This document shows positions 50,098-58,876 of a DNA stretch of 64,000 nucleotides, piece after piece. The first letter of the stretch is position 1, and every line of letters begins with the position of its first letter. This DNA is from Pseudomonadota bacterium. GTDB taxonomy: Bacteria; Pseudomonadota; Alphaproteobacteria; Rhizobiales; Devosiaceae. The notes under the pieces are model-generated. The model was given only the letters and a program-made list of their open reading frames with translations, did not search any database and was not told the origin of the DNA. The DNA is taken from NCBI GenBank assembly GCA_023388175.1, contig JAEWGT010000009.1, positions 310,001 to 374,000 on the forward strand. The letters are read 5' to 3'. The position numbers were made by a program, and so were the translations under genes.

Positions 50098-51129
50098 GTG
50101 GACAACAAGCGCGGGCGCGTGACCATCCGTGATGTGGCAAAGGCGGCTGGGGTCGATCGCTCGACCGTGTCCCGGGCCTTCACTCGGCCACAGATGATTC
50201 GCAGCGAAACCACCGAGCATGTTCTGGAGATCGCCAGGCGCATGGGCTATTCGCCCAACCGGCTTGCGCGCGCCTTGTCCACCGGGCGGGCGGCTAATCT
50301 GGCATTGGTCGTACACGACCTCACCAATCCATTCATCCCGCGCCTCATCATGGGCGTTCAGCGGGAGGCGGATCGCTCCGGCTACTGCATTTTCATCGGC
50401 AATGCCGATGAAAACCCGCGCGACGAGGAGAGGCTGCTGTCGCGATTCGCCGGTCAGGTGGAAGGCACCATTCTTGTCTCGTCGCGCCTTGATCCGGAAA
50501 CGGTGCAGCGCTTTGCTGGATCCGGGCCTATCATTCTGGTCAACCGAGATCTCGACGGACTGCCAAGGGTTCTGGTCGACTACACACGCGGGGTCAGCCA
50601 GGCGGTTCAGCACTTGACCAGCCTCGGGCATCGACGCATCGCCTATGTCGGTGGCCCCGAAAGCAGCTGGTCCAATGCCGTTCGTCTTCAGGCAGTGCAG
50701 GACGCGGTTCAGGCCCAGGGGGCAGAGCTTGTTCTGCTTCCAGCGGGCAAGGCCAGTTTCCCCGCCGGCCTCCAGATGACCGAGGCAGTCCTCGGTTCCG
50801 GCACCAGCGCCGCCATCGCTTTCGACGACATCCTGGCGCAGGGGATTCTGGCCGGGCTGCATGCACGCGGTGTGGACGTGCCACGCCAGTATTCGCTTAT
50901 CGGCTGCGACGATATTCTGGGGGAGATGACCTACCCCGCGCTGACCTCCATCACCACGCGCGCAGAAGACACCGGCTCGGCCGCAGTCAAGCTGATGCTT
51001 GATCGGATTGCGGCTCCGGAAACGGAGCCTGAGCGCTATCTGCTGAGCACCGATCTGGTGCTGCGTCGCACGACAGCAACAGCGCCGGAAACAGCTTCTG
51101 GCCCATCCGCAAAACAGGTCCATCGCTAA
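50098..51129 (+). CDS. LacI-family regulator of the amino-sugar cluster
   Basis: This is a 343-residue LacI/GalR regulator. I chose the GTG at 50098 because GGGGAG lies seven bases upstream and the protein then begins MDNKRGRVTIRDVAKAAGVD, the normal LacI start; an ATG at 50041 would add 19 residues. Hinge: RRMGYSPNRLARAL. Effector domain: LALVVHDLTNPFIPRL, HRRIAYVGGP and AAIAFDDILAQGIL. The palindromes at 49986 and 51187 flank the gene and are its likely targets. The effector is probably an amino sugar phosphate. Confidence 0.93.
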   Translation: MDNKRGRVTIRDVAKAAGVDRSTVSRAFTRPQMIRSETTEHVLEIARRMGYSPNRLARALSTGRAANLALVVHDLTNPFIPRLIMGVQREADRSGYCIFIGNADENPRDEERLLSRFAGQVEGTILVSSRLDPETVQRFAGSGPIILVNRDLDGLPRVLVDYTRGVSQAVQHLTSLGHRRIAYVGGPESSWSNAVRLQAVQDAVQAQGAELVLLPAGKASFPAGLQMTEAVLGSGTSAAIAFDDILAQGILAGLHARGVDVPRQYSLIGCDDILGEMTYPALTSITTRAEDTGSAAVKLMLDRIAAPETEPERYLLSTDLVLRRTTATAPETASGPSAKQVHR

Positions 51130-51182
51130 AATTACACATCGCACAAAACTGCCAATCGGTCAGCCGTCCAACTTATAGCGTG

Positions 51183-51204
51183 TTGACATGCAACCGATTG
51201 CATG
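51183..51204 (+). promoter_or_regulatory. Promoter -35 box and LacI-type operator, site 2
   Basis: TTGACA (51183-51188) overlaps CATGCAACCGATTGCATG (51187-51204), an 18-bp near-palindrome sharing its core with site 1. Repressor bound here would cover the promoter of the SIS-NagA operon. The -10 box is not clear. The transcript would have a leader of about 130 bases. Confidence 0.78.
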
Positions 51205-51346
51205 TACTCCTTGTGTGGCAGATTGGTGGGTGTCGGCAGGAGCAAGGGGCCTGTCGACTTTACCCTGGATGCGGCAGGTCTTCCTGCCGGGGGATCCATC
51301 AAGATGCGAAGGGAAATGCAGAGATGACTGGGAGGTCGTCGAGGGA

Positions 51347-52102
51347 ATGCGCGCGCTTGTCAGCGACTATTTGGCGGCCGTGATCGCGATAATGCAGCGG
51401 ATCGAGGCCGAGGAAACGCCAGCTATCGAGGCGGCTGCCGCCGTACTCGCAGGGCAGGTGCGGGCCGATCGGCTGGTGCATGTCTATGGTCCGGGCGGTC
51501 ATTCCAACCTGGCCAGCCAGGAAGTGTTTTTCCGAGCCGGCGGACTGATGCATTTCTCGGCGATCCTTGATGAAGGTACGCTTTTGTCCAATGGCGCGCT
51601 GCGCTCCATGGCGGTCGAACGCACGCCCGGGATCGGCCGCATCGTCATTGCAGACCAGCGGCTCGGCGCCGATGATGTGCTGATCCTGGTCAATGCCTAT
51701 GGCATAAACGCAGCCCTGATCGACGCTGCCCTGGAGGCGAAGGAGCGAGGCGCAAAAGTCATCGGTGTCTCCTCTCGCGCGCATGCTGAGGGCACCGCAA
51801 AGGACCACCCCGCTCGTCACCCCACCAGGCAGAACCTCCTCGATATCGTGGACCTGGCCGTGGACACCAAAGTGCCGGTCGGCGACGCAGTGGTGCGCGT
51901 GCCCGGCATGAGCCAGGACATTGCCGCAATCTCGACCTTCGCCAATGCCTTTGCGCTCAATGCCCTGGTCATACACACAGTCGGCATGCTGGTCGAACAG
52001 GGCATCGAGCCACCGGTCTGGCGCTCCGGAAATGCGGCAGGTGGCGATGCCGCCAATGCCCGCTTCATAGAGAAATTCCGCAGCAGGGTGCGCTGGCTAT
52101 GA
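51347..52102 (+). CDS. SIS-domain phosphosugar-binding protein
   Basis: This is a 251-residue protein with a single SIS fold: RLVHVYGPGGHSNLASQE carries the phosphosugar loop, and ADDVLILVNAYGINAALIDA and GAKVIGVSSRAHAEG form the sheet-helix core. SIS proteins isomerise or bind sugar phosphates; relatives in NagA operons act on amino-sugar phosphates. The ATG at 51347 is the first usable start in frame, with GGGAGG about 11 bases upstream. Its stop overlaps the NagA-like start as ATGA. Confidence 0.85.
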   Translation: MRALVSDYLAAVIAIMQRIEAEETPAIEAAAAVLAGQVRADRLVHVYGPGGHSNLASQEVFFRAGGLMHFSAILDEGTLLSNGALRSMAVERTPGIGRIVIADQRLGADDVLILVNAYGINAALIDAALEAKERGAKVIGVSSRAHAEGTAKDHPARHPTRQNLLDIVDLAVDTKVPVGDAVVRVPGMSQDIAAISTFANAFALNALVIHTVGMLVEQGIEPPVWRSGNAAGGDAANARFIEKFRSRVRWL

Positions 52103-53265
52103 TCACGGCCATTTTCTCCGGGCGCGATCCTTTTTCTGATGGTGCGTTGCGCGTGACCGTCAGAGATGGACTCGTGGCGGGAGTGGAGCCCGCTGCGGTG
52201 GAGCCGGGCATGGCCTGGCTGGCGCCCGGTCTCGTGGACCTGCAGGTGAACGGCTTTGGCGGTCTCGATCTCAACGATGGTGCGCTTGCACCGTCGACAG
52301 TTATAGCCTTGTGCCGCAAGCTGGCGGCAGAAGGGGTAACCCGGTTCCTTCCTACCGTCATCACCGCTTTTGAGCACGAGATACTGCAGGCTGTCTCGGC
52401 TATTGCCGACGCTGTTTCAACCGATCCGCTTGCGGCTCGGATGATCGCCGGCATTCATGTTGAGGGTCCCTTTCTATCGCCGCTGGATGGACCGCGCGGC
52501 GCGCACCGACCGGAATGTGTCCGCGACGCCGATCCCGAAGAAGTCGCCCGCTGGCAAGCCGCAGCGCGCGGGTTGATCCGCATACTGACCATTGCTCCCG
52601 AAGTGCCCGGCGCCATCGAGACCATCCGCGCTGCGATCGCTCTGAATATCCGCATTTCCCTCGGCCACAGCGCGGCAACCGCCGAGCAGATCCACCTGGC
52701 TGCCGATGCAGGCGCCTCGCTTTCGACTCACCTGGGAAACGGCAGCGCCGCCACCCTGCCTCGGCACCCCAATATGATCTGGGCGCAATTGGCTGATGAT
52801 CGCCTGGTCGCCTGTTTCATCACCGATAGCCATCACCTGCCCGCCGATACCGCCAAGGCCATGCTGCGCGCAAAAGGGCCGTTGAATTCGGTTCTGGTCT
52901 CCGATGCGGTCGCATTGGCCGGGTTGCCGCCCGGTCGGTATCGCACGCCGATTGGCGGCGATGTCGAAATCCTGCCCTCGGGCAGGGTTGCCCTGGCCGG
53001 TACATCCTTTCTCGCCGGTTCGGGTGACGCACTGCGCACCTGCGTGGCCCGCGCTGCGACAATGACCGGCTTGCCGCTGGCTGAATGCCTTGCCATGGCC
53101 AGTACCCGCGCCGCTGCCGCCATTGGCCTGCCGGGCGGTCTCGCGCCGGGTGCGCGTGCCGACATCATCCTTTTCGATTGGGCGGAGGGCGATGACAGTC
53201 TGGCCCTGCGACAGACAATTCTGGCAGGCGAGATCGTATTTGGCGCCGAAGGATCAGTCGCATGA
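52099..53265 (+). CDS. N-acetylglucosamine-6-phosphate deacetylase-like amidohydrolase
   Basis: This 388-residue protein has the NagA order of motifs: LAPGLVDLQVNGFGG, GIHVEGPFLSPLDGPRGAH with the metal-binding Glu, SLGHSAAT and STHLGNG with the metal His residues, and LVSDAVALAG with the catalytic Asp. THLFNAM of NagA reads THLGNGS, and IADGxH reads ITDSHH, so the sugar may differ from GlcNAc-6-phosphate. It hydrolyses the acetyl group of an imported, phosphorylated amino sugar in the cytoplasm. ATGA overlaps join it to both neighbours. Confidence 0.87.
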   Translation: MITAIFSGRDPFSDGALRVTVRDGLVAGVEPAAVEPGMAWLAPGLVDLQVNGFGGLDLNDGALAPSTVIALCRKLAAEGVTRFLPTVITAFEHEILQAVSAIADAVSTDPLAARMIAGIHVEGPFLSPLDGPRGAHRPECVRDADPEEVARWQAAARGLIRILTIAPEVPGAIETIRAAIALNIRISLGHSAATAEQIHLAADAGASLSTHLGNGSAATLPRHPNMIWAQLADDRLVACFITDSHHLPADTAKAMLRAKGPLNSVLVSDAVALAGLPPGRYRTPIGGDVEILPSGRVALAGTSFLAGSGDALRTCVARAATMTGLPLAECLAMASTRAAAAIGLPGGLAPGARADIILFDWAEGDDSLALRQTILAGEIVFGAEGSVA

Positions 53266-54548
53266 TCGAAGCCGGCGTCTCTATAGTCGATATTACCCCG
53301 CCTGCCGGCATCCCAATGGCCGGCTTTGCAGCGCGCGTGCCGACGGCAATCGGCGCACATGACCCGCTGACCATACGGGCCCTGGTGATCGGCGACACCG
53401 CGATAGCCGTTGCCGATGTGATCGGCATCGATGCCGACCTGTCACATCGGGTTCGCATGTCCTGCGGTCTGCCCCCCGACAAGGTTACTCTAACGGCGAC
53501 CCACACCCATGGCGGGCCGGTCAGCATGGACGGGCGCCTCGCCAAGACTGCCGATCCCGGCTTTCTCCGGCAGCTTGAAGAGGGCTTCGTCACGGCACTG
53601 CGCCGCGCGCAGAACAACATGGAGCCCGTCATCCTTTTTGGCGGCACCGGCGTCGAGCCCGGCATTGCGCGCAATCGGCGTCATATGGACGGTCCTGTCG
53701 ACGGGGGTGTGCCGGTCCTGCGGCTCGACCGGGCCGATGGCTCAGCGCTCGCCATTCTGGTGTCCTATGCCTGCCACCCGGTCGTTCTGTCGTCCGACAA
53801 TCTCCTGTGGACCTCGGACTATCCGCATTTTGTGCGCACCGCGCTCGAGGAGGCTCTGCCTGGAGCCGTCGCCATCTTTGCTACCGGCTGCGCCGGTGAC
53901 GTCAATACCGGCCATTCGGCTGCGGCGTCGCTCGACCCTGCCGGAAATCCTCTCAGAAGCTATGCGGAAGCCGAGCGTATCGGCCTTGCCATTGCCGCCT
54001 CGGCCCTGCAAGCGCCGCTGCGCGCCCTGGGAGACGAGGTTTCCGCCGCGCAATCCTTTGCCGCACTGGACTTTGCGCCCAATGGCGATGTTTTGGCCCA
54101 GCATGCGGAATGGCGGGCTGAACGCCAAACCGCTGCGCCGCTCCGCGCGCTGCTGCTGGACATCTGGACTGATTGGGCGACGTCGCTTGCGGAAGAAAAT
54201 CCTCCCCCGCTTCGGCAAAGGGTGACTGCTGCCAATTGGGGCGGTGCGCGCATGCTGGCGCTGCCCGGTGAAATCTTTGCGCACACCGCGCTGGATCTGC
54301 GGCAGAGCCTGCGAGCCGGTCAGTCCGGACCGCTCTTCGTTCTCGGCTATGCCGACGACAACCCCGGCTACATTCCTCCAGAGGGCGAATTCGCCTTCGG
54401 AGGCTACGAAGTCACGGAGGCCCACAGGTTCTACGGGCTTCCCGCTGGCTTGGCGCCCCGCTCGGCCGAAAGGCTGGCCACGGCCGTATTGGATGCGGCA
54501 GGCGGGCAATATGACGACGATACTTCAAAGGGAGACTGCCATGACTAA
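53262..54548 (+). CDS. Neutral/alkaline ceramidase N-terminal-like hydrolase
   Basis: This 428-residue protein resembles the N-terminal catalytic domain of neutral non-lysosomal ceramidases: AGVSIVDITPPAGIPMAGF at the start, LTATHTHGGP with zinc-ligand histidines, GIARNRRHM, SYACHPVVLSSDN and ATGCAGDVNTGH. There is no signal peptide, and the C-terminal immunoglobulin-like domain of true ceramidases is missing. It lies between the NagA-like and binding-protein genes with overlaps on both sides, so it is likely an amide hydrolase acting on the amino-sugar substrate. This is inference. Confidence 0.8.
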   Translation: MIEAGVSIVDITPPAGIPMAGFAARVPTAIGAHDPLTIRALVIGDTAIAVADVIGIDADLSHRVRMSCGLPPDKVTLTATHTHGGPVSMDGRLAKTADPGFLRQLEEGFVTALRRAQNNMEPVILFGGTGVEPGIARNRRHMDGPVDGGVPVLRLDRADGSALAILVSYACHPVVLSSDNLLWTSDYPHFVRTALEEALPGAVAIFATGCAGDVNTGHSAAASLDPAGNPLRSYAEAERIGLAIAASALQAPLRALGDEVSAAQSFAALDFAPNGDVLAQHAEWRAERQTAAPLRALLLDIWTDWATSLAEENPPPLRQRVTAANWGGARMLALPGEIFAHTALDLRQSLRAGQSGPLFVLGYADDNPGYIPPEGEFAFGGYEVTEAHRFYGLPAGLAPRSAERLATAVLDAAGGQYDDDTSKGDCHD

Positions 54549-55830
54549 GCTTGCCTCACTTCGTTCGGCACTCTGTGGCGCTACGGCGCTGGCCGCATTC
54601 ACGCTGCCGACCGTTGCCCAGGAAATTTCTATTCTGTCGGGTTATCCCGAGATGACGCCGTTCTATGAACGCGTCGCCGAGGGCCTGCGTGACACCTATC
54701 CCAACCTGACCGTCAATGTGGAGCCGATCACGCTGCGCGAACATGAGCGCCGCGTCGCACTGGGCCTGAGCTCGGGCCTGGAAGGGGCATCGGTCATCGA
54801 GCTCTCGACCTCTACCGCCGGCCGCTATGTGCAGGCCGGCCTCATGCCCGAAGCCCCGGCGGATGTGTCCGAATTTGTTTCCGACACCGCCAATTTCGGT
54901 CAGTTCTTCATCGATGCCGCCAGCCATGACGGCACCGTCTATGGCGTGCCGCTGTTCCGCGGTCAGGGCGCATTGTTCTACAATACCCGCATGTTTGCCG
55001 AGGCCGGCCTTGAAGGCCCTCCGCAGACCATGGCCGAATATACCGACTATGCGGAAAAGCTGACGCAGCGCGATGCCAATGGCAATCCTACCGTGTCGGG
55101 CTGGTCCCTGCGCCTTTCCGGCGGCAGCCAGGGCATTGCCGAGAAGTGGTGGCTGATCCTCTACAATTACGGCGGCACCCTGATCGAGGAAGTCAGCCCC
55201 GGCAAGTGGCAGGCAGGGTACGCCAACGAGGCCGGAGTGCAGGCGCTCGGCCAGTATCTCGACAATCTCTACGACAAGCGCACCGTTACCATCGAAATGC
55301 CCTCGGACGCCGAGGCCTTCGAGCGCGAGCAGACCGCCATGTTCATCCGCGAAAGCTGGGTGATCGGTGACATTGCCGCCAAGGCGCCCGATCTGGAATA
55401 TGCCACGGCCCCGCTGCCGGTCGGCTCGATCGCATTGCCGGTCAACCTCTATGTCGCCGGGGACGGCAGCGACGAGGAAAAGCAGGCCGCATGGGACTTT
55501 GCCAAGGCGGCCAACGAGCCTGAAAACCTGGTCTGGCTTCTCGAAAATGTCGGCTGGCTGCCCAACCGCGCCGGTGTTGATTTCTCCAGCGTCACCGAGA
55601 AGGTTGCCGCCTTTGGGGCCTTCGTGGACTATCCGGAAGACTATACCTTCTTCACCGTGCCCTCGATCGCGGTGATCGAAGATCTTCAGACCCGCCTGGC
55701 CGCCAAGCTGAGCGAAGCCTTTGCCAATCCCGCTCTCGCGGGCGACGAGGCGGCTATTCTCGCCTTCCTGGAATCGGCTGCCGAGGAAACCAATTCGATC
55801 CTCAATCGCGAAGGCCTGCTGGCCGAGTGA
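54541..55830 (+). CDS. ABC transporter substrate-binding protein, carbohydrate family 1
   Basis: This 429-residue protein has a signal peptide ending in TLPTVAQ. The mature part has PEMTPFYERVAEGLRDTYPN, YGVPLFRGQGALFYNTRMFA and the C-terminal NLVWLLENVGWLPNRAGV. The ATG at 54541 has AAGGGAG eight bases upstream and overlaps the ceramidase-like stop by eight bases. It is the ligand receptor of the amino-sugar importer. Confidence 0.93.
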   Translation: MTKLASLRSALCGATALAAFTLPTVAQEISILSGYPEMTPFYERVAEGLRDTYPNLTVNVEPITLREHERRVALGLSSGLEGASVIELSTSTAGRYVQAGLMPEAPADVSEFVSDTANFGQFFIDAASHDGTVYGVPLFRGQGALFYNTRMFAEAGLEGPPQTMAEYTDYAEKLTQRDANGNPTVSGWSLRLSGGSQGIAEKWWLILYNYGGTLIEEVSPGKWQAGYANEAGVQALGQYLDNLYDKRTVTIEMPSDAEAFEREQTAMFIRESWVIGDIAAKAPDLEYATAPLPVGSIALPVNLYVAGDGSDEEKQAAWDFAKAANEPENLVWLLENVGWLPNRAGVDFSSVTEKVAAFGAFVDYPEDYTFFTVPSIAVIEDLQTRLAAKLSEAFANPALAGDEAAILAFLESAAEETNSILNREGLLAE

Positions 55831-55840
55831 TAATCGAATT

Positions 55841-55872
55841 CGACCCGGAGGCGACACGTCGTTTCCGGGTCG
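55841..55872 (+). other. Stem-loop between binding-protein and permease genes
   Basis: CGACCCGGA (55841-55849) pairs with TCCGGGTCG (55864-55872) over 14 bases, 11 bases past the binding-protein stop. There is no T-run. It resembles the stem-loops at the same place in the other two sugar-type operons. Confidence 0.65.
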
Positions 55873-55958
55873 CCAAGCCTGCCGGGGGCGCTTTGACGGC
55901 CCCGGCCTGATCCATAAGCCCACCAAGCCGCTCTCGGCTGTTATCGAAAGCTCGCGCC

Positions 55959-56849
55959 ATGCTCAGACGCCGCCGCTTCCGTTTCGCCATTCTCGCGCTG
56001 CTGCCCACTTTCGCGATCTTCGCCTGGGTGCGCATGTGGCCGATCGTGCAAACGATGAACCTGTCCGTCCGCGACTGGGACCTGATCGGCACCAACCGTC
56101 CCTTCATAGGTCTGGCAAATTTTGTCGAGCTCTTCGGCGATTCCCTGTTCCAGACAGCGCTGGTCAATACCGCCATCATCGCCTTCGGCGTCATGTTGCT
56201 GACCATCCCCACAGCGATGGTCCTTGCCGGGCTGATCCACTATCGCACCCGCTCGCGTTTTGCCGGCTTTTATGAAACCTCCGTCTTCATTCCCCATGTC
56301 GTCTCGCTGGTACCGGCCGCTATGGCGTGGAAATGGATCTTCGATGCCAAGCTGGGCCCGCTCAATGCCCTTATCGTCAGCCTTGGCGGCAGTCCGCAAT
56401 CCTGGCTCTTCGATCCAAATCTGGCGCTTTTCTCCATAATCGTGCTCTGCAGCTGGCAGGCACTGGGCTATGCGGTGCTGATCTATCTCGTCGGTTTCCG
56501 CAACCTGCCGACCTCGGTCTATGAGGCGGCGCGGCTTGATGGTGCCAGCGGCATACAAGCCTTCCGTTTCCTCTCCATCCCGCTGCTGAAGCCGATCACG
56601 CTCTATGTGTCGGTCGTTACCCTGGTCTCTGGCTTCAACGTCTATGCACAGGCCTTCGTGCTTGCATCCGACAGTCAGGGTGCTCCAGGGCGCCAGGTCC
56701 GGGTGCTGGTGCTCGACATGCTCGAAAATGCCTTCCGCAATTATCGCGTCGGATATGCGGCTGCGGAGGCCATGATCCTTCTGATCATCGTGCTGATCCT
56801 CACCGCTGCCCAATTTGCACTCCTGCGTGAGAAAGGAACCCGCAAATGA
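55959..56849 (+). CDS. ABC transporter permease, carbohydrate type (MalF-like)
   Basis: This is a 296-residue inner-membrane protein with six segments and the contact loop SVYEAARLDGASGIQAFRFL. It begins MLRRRRFRF, a strongly positive inside start. It overlaps the partner permease gene by four bases. Confidence 0.94.
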   Translation: MLRRRRFRFAILALLPTFAIFAWVRMWPIVQTMNLSVRDWDLIGTNRPFIGLANFVELFGDSLFQTALVNTAIIAFGVMLLTIPTAMVLAGLIHYRTRSRFAGFYETSVFIPHVVSLVPAAMAWKWIFDAKLGPLNALIVSLGGSPQSWLFDPNLALFSIIVLCSWQALGYAVLIYLVGFRNLPTSVYEAARLDGASGIQAFRFLSIPLLKPITLYVSVVTLVSGFNVYAQAFVLASDSQGAPGRQVRVLVLDMLENAFRNYRVGYAAAEAMILLIIVLILTAAQFALLREKGTRK

Positions 56850-57679
56850 ACCGCGGCCAGAGAAAGGCGATGGACCTGTCCATCGATATCGGCCTGTTCC
56901 TGTTCGGCCTCTTGATGCTGGCGCCCCTGCTGATGCTGGTGGCCAACGCCTTCAAGACACCGGCCGAAATGGTGGCATGGCCCCCCACCTTCATTCCCGC
57001 CAACCCCACGCTCGACAATTTCCGTTCGGTTCTGGGCGAAACGCCCCTGCTGCTCTGGATCTGGAATTCGCTGAGTTTTGCGATCCTTTCCACCATCGCT
57101 ATCGTGCTGACCTCCTCGATTGCCGGCTACATCATCGCCAAGTTTCCGTTCCGCTCGATCAATGTCGTCTTCGCCCTGTTCATGGCGACTGCCATCGTGC
57201 CCTTCGAAGTCTATATGATCCCGCTCTATTTCCAGGTGAAGGATCTGGGGATGCTCAACACTACTCAGGGGCTGTTGATCGGCTATCTGGTGATGAGCTT
57301 TGGCATTTTTCTCATCCGCCAGAATGTGCTCGCCTCCATTCCCGACGAACTGATCGAGGCCGCGCGCATCGATGGTGCGGGCGAGATGTGGATCTATTGG
57401 CATATCGTGCTGCCCCTGCTGCGCGGCCCGATGGCGGCTCTGGCCGTGCTTGCCTTCTTCCAGGCCTGGACCACCTTTGCCTGGCCGATGATTGTGGCCA
57501 CCCGCCGCTCCGCCTACACGATCGAAGTGGGGCTGGCCCTATTCTCAACCGGCTATACAGTGGATCTGGGCAAGCTTTCGGCGGCCTCGGCCTGCGTTCT
57601 GATCCCATCGGTTCTCGCCTTCGTCATCCTGCGCCGCAATTTCGTGCAGGGCGTCGCGTCGACGGGGATGAAGGAATGA
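56846..57679 (+). CDS. ABC transporter permease, carbohydrate type (MalG-like)
   Basis: This is a 277-residue inner-membrane protein with six segments and the contact loop ELIEAARIDGAGEMWIYWHI. It is coupled by ATGA overlaps to the permease before it and the AGE-like gene after it. Confidence 0.94.
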   Translation: MNRGQRKAMDLSIDIGLFLFGLLMLAPLLMLVANAFKTPAEMVAWPPTFIPANPTLDNFRSVLGETPLLLWIWNSLSFAILSTIAIVLTSSIAGYIIAKFPFRSINVVFALFMATAIVPFEVYMIPLYFQVKDLGMLNTTQGLLIGYLVMSFGIFLIRQNVLASIPDELIEAARIDGAGEMWIYWHIVLPLLRGPMAALAVLAFFQAWTTFAWPMIVATRRSAYTIEVGLALFSTGYTVDLGKLSAASACVLIPSVLAFVILRRNFVQGVASTGMKE

Positions 57680-58869
57680 ATGCGGATCTCGCAGATGCGG
57701 CGCAGCGTTACGATGCCGCCAATCGGATTACCCTCGAATGGGTGTTATCCCGGCCGCCCGTGCAGGGCGTCTTCATCGACACACGCGTCAATCCGGTGAC
57801 CGGCGAGGACTACACGGCGGCAGACGGCCTGCGCGGTCCGGACTGGATTTGCGGATGGATACAAGGCCGCGGCCTTGAGGCACTGGTGACCTTTGCGGCG
57901 CATTACCAGTCCTCTGATCCCGGCCTGGCCGCGCGCCTGGACGCCTTGGCCGGGCCACTTTATGCCCGGCTTTGCACGCTTCAGGCGAGGCATGGCCACG
58001 GCTACTTCCTTTACGATCAGGCGCTCACTCCAGTTCGCCGGGATGGCAGGGGCGGGGCAGTGCCTCAGACATTGGAGGCCGACCTCTTCAGCTATTCCGA
58101 TATCTTCATGGCCAAGGGGCTCATTGCCGCCGCTGCCCGCTATGCGCCGGCTGACCTTCCCCGGCATCTGGACTTCTTCCACAGCATCCGCGCCGCCATC
58201 GCCGACGGGCGGTTCCAGATGGGCGAGCAGGGGGAGATATCCCGTGCTGCAATCGCCGGTGAGCCGGACGATCACGGCCCGCGCATGATCCTGCTTGGCG
58301 CCGCCGGCATGCTCAGGCGCGCGGGGCTGACCAATGAAGCGGGCTGGGCCGACGCCCTGATCGCCGAGGTCCTCGAACACTGGGTGGACGAGACCGGGCT
58401 TTTGCGAAATGTTCCGGGACTGGACGCGCTGAACGCGGGCCATGGCATCGAATTCGTCGGCTTTGCCTTCGATCATCTGGGCGCCGCAGGAGAACCCGCG
58501 CTCAAGCGGCGCCTTGCCGCCATCCTGATCCAGCTTTTTGACCACGCCTTCCGTGAACCCGGCGTTCCATTATCCGTATCTGCATCAACCGGCGAACTGC
58601 TGGAGCCCTGGTTTCCCTGGTGGCCGCTGCCGGAAACCATTCGTGCCGCCGCCTTGGCACGGGCCGCAGGTGCGCCACAGGCCGAGGATCTGCATCGCAT
58701 TCAGGCCCTCGCCGACGCAGCCTTTTTCCGAAATTACTGGCGTGGTTCGCTGGGCTTTGCCTTCCAGGGGCGCACCCCTGACGGCCCGGTGGACTATGTG
58801 CCCGCCACGCCAGACCTCGATCCCGGCTACCATACCGGACTATCCCTTCTTGCTGCCCAGACCGCGTGA
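57676..58869 (+). CDS. N-acylglucosamine 2-epimerase (AGE)-like protein
   Basis: This is a 397-residue, mostly helical protein that fits an (alpha/alpha)6 barrel. NAGHGIEFVGFAFDHL corresponds to the PGHxxE active-site block of AGE and cellobiose epimerases, and PWWPLPETIRAAAL to the later W-x-E block. AGE enzymes interconvert GlcNAc and ManNAc or other aldose epimers. Identity to characterised members looks low, so a glycoside hydrolase with the same fold is possible. It is coupled to the permease gene, which places it in the amino-sugar pathway. Confidence 0.68.
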   Translation: MNADLADAAQRYDAANRITLEWVLSRPPVQGVFIDTRVNPVTGEDYTAADGLRGPDWICGWIQGRGLEALVTFAAHYQSSDPGLAARLDALAGPLYARLCTLQARHGHGYFLYDQALTPVRRDGRGGAVPQTLEADLFSYSDIFMAKGLIAAAARYAPADLPRHLDFFHSIRAAIADGRFQMGEQGEISRAAIAGEPDDHGPRMILLGAAGMLRRAGLTNEAGWADALIAEVLEHWVDETGLLRNVPGLDALNAGHGIEFVGFAFDHLGAAGEPALKRRLAAILIQLFDHAFREPGVPLSVSASTGELLEPWFPWWPLPETIRAAALARAAGAPQAEDLHRIQALADAAFFRNYWRGSLGFAFQGRTPDGPVDYVPATPDLDPGYHTGLSLLAAQTA

Positions 58870-58876
58870 GGACACC

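Noticed and set aside
56815..57675. Long N-terminal extension of the AGE-like frame
   Set aside because: It overlaps the MalG-like permease in another frame; the ATGA overlap at 57676 is the natural start.
58538..58876. N-terminal extension of the last ATPase frame
   Set aside because: It overlaps the end of the AGE-like gene; the ATG at 58877 has a ribosome site and the family start.
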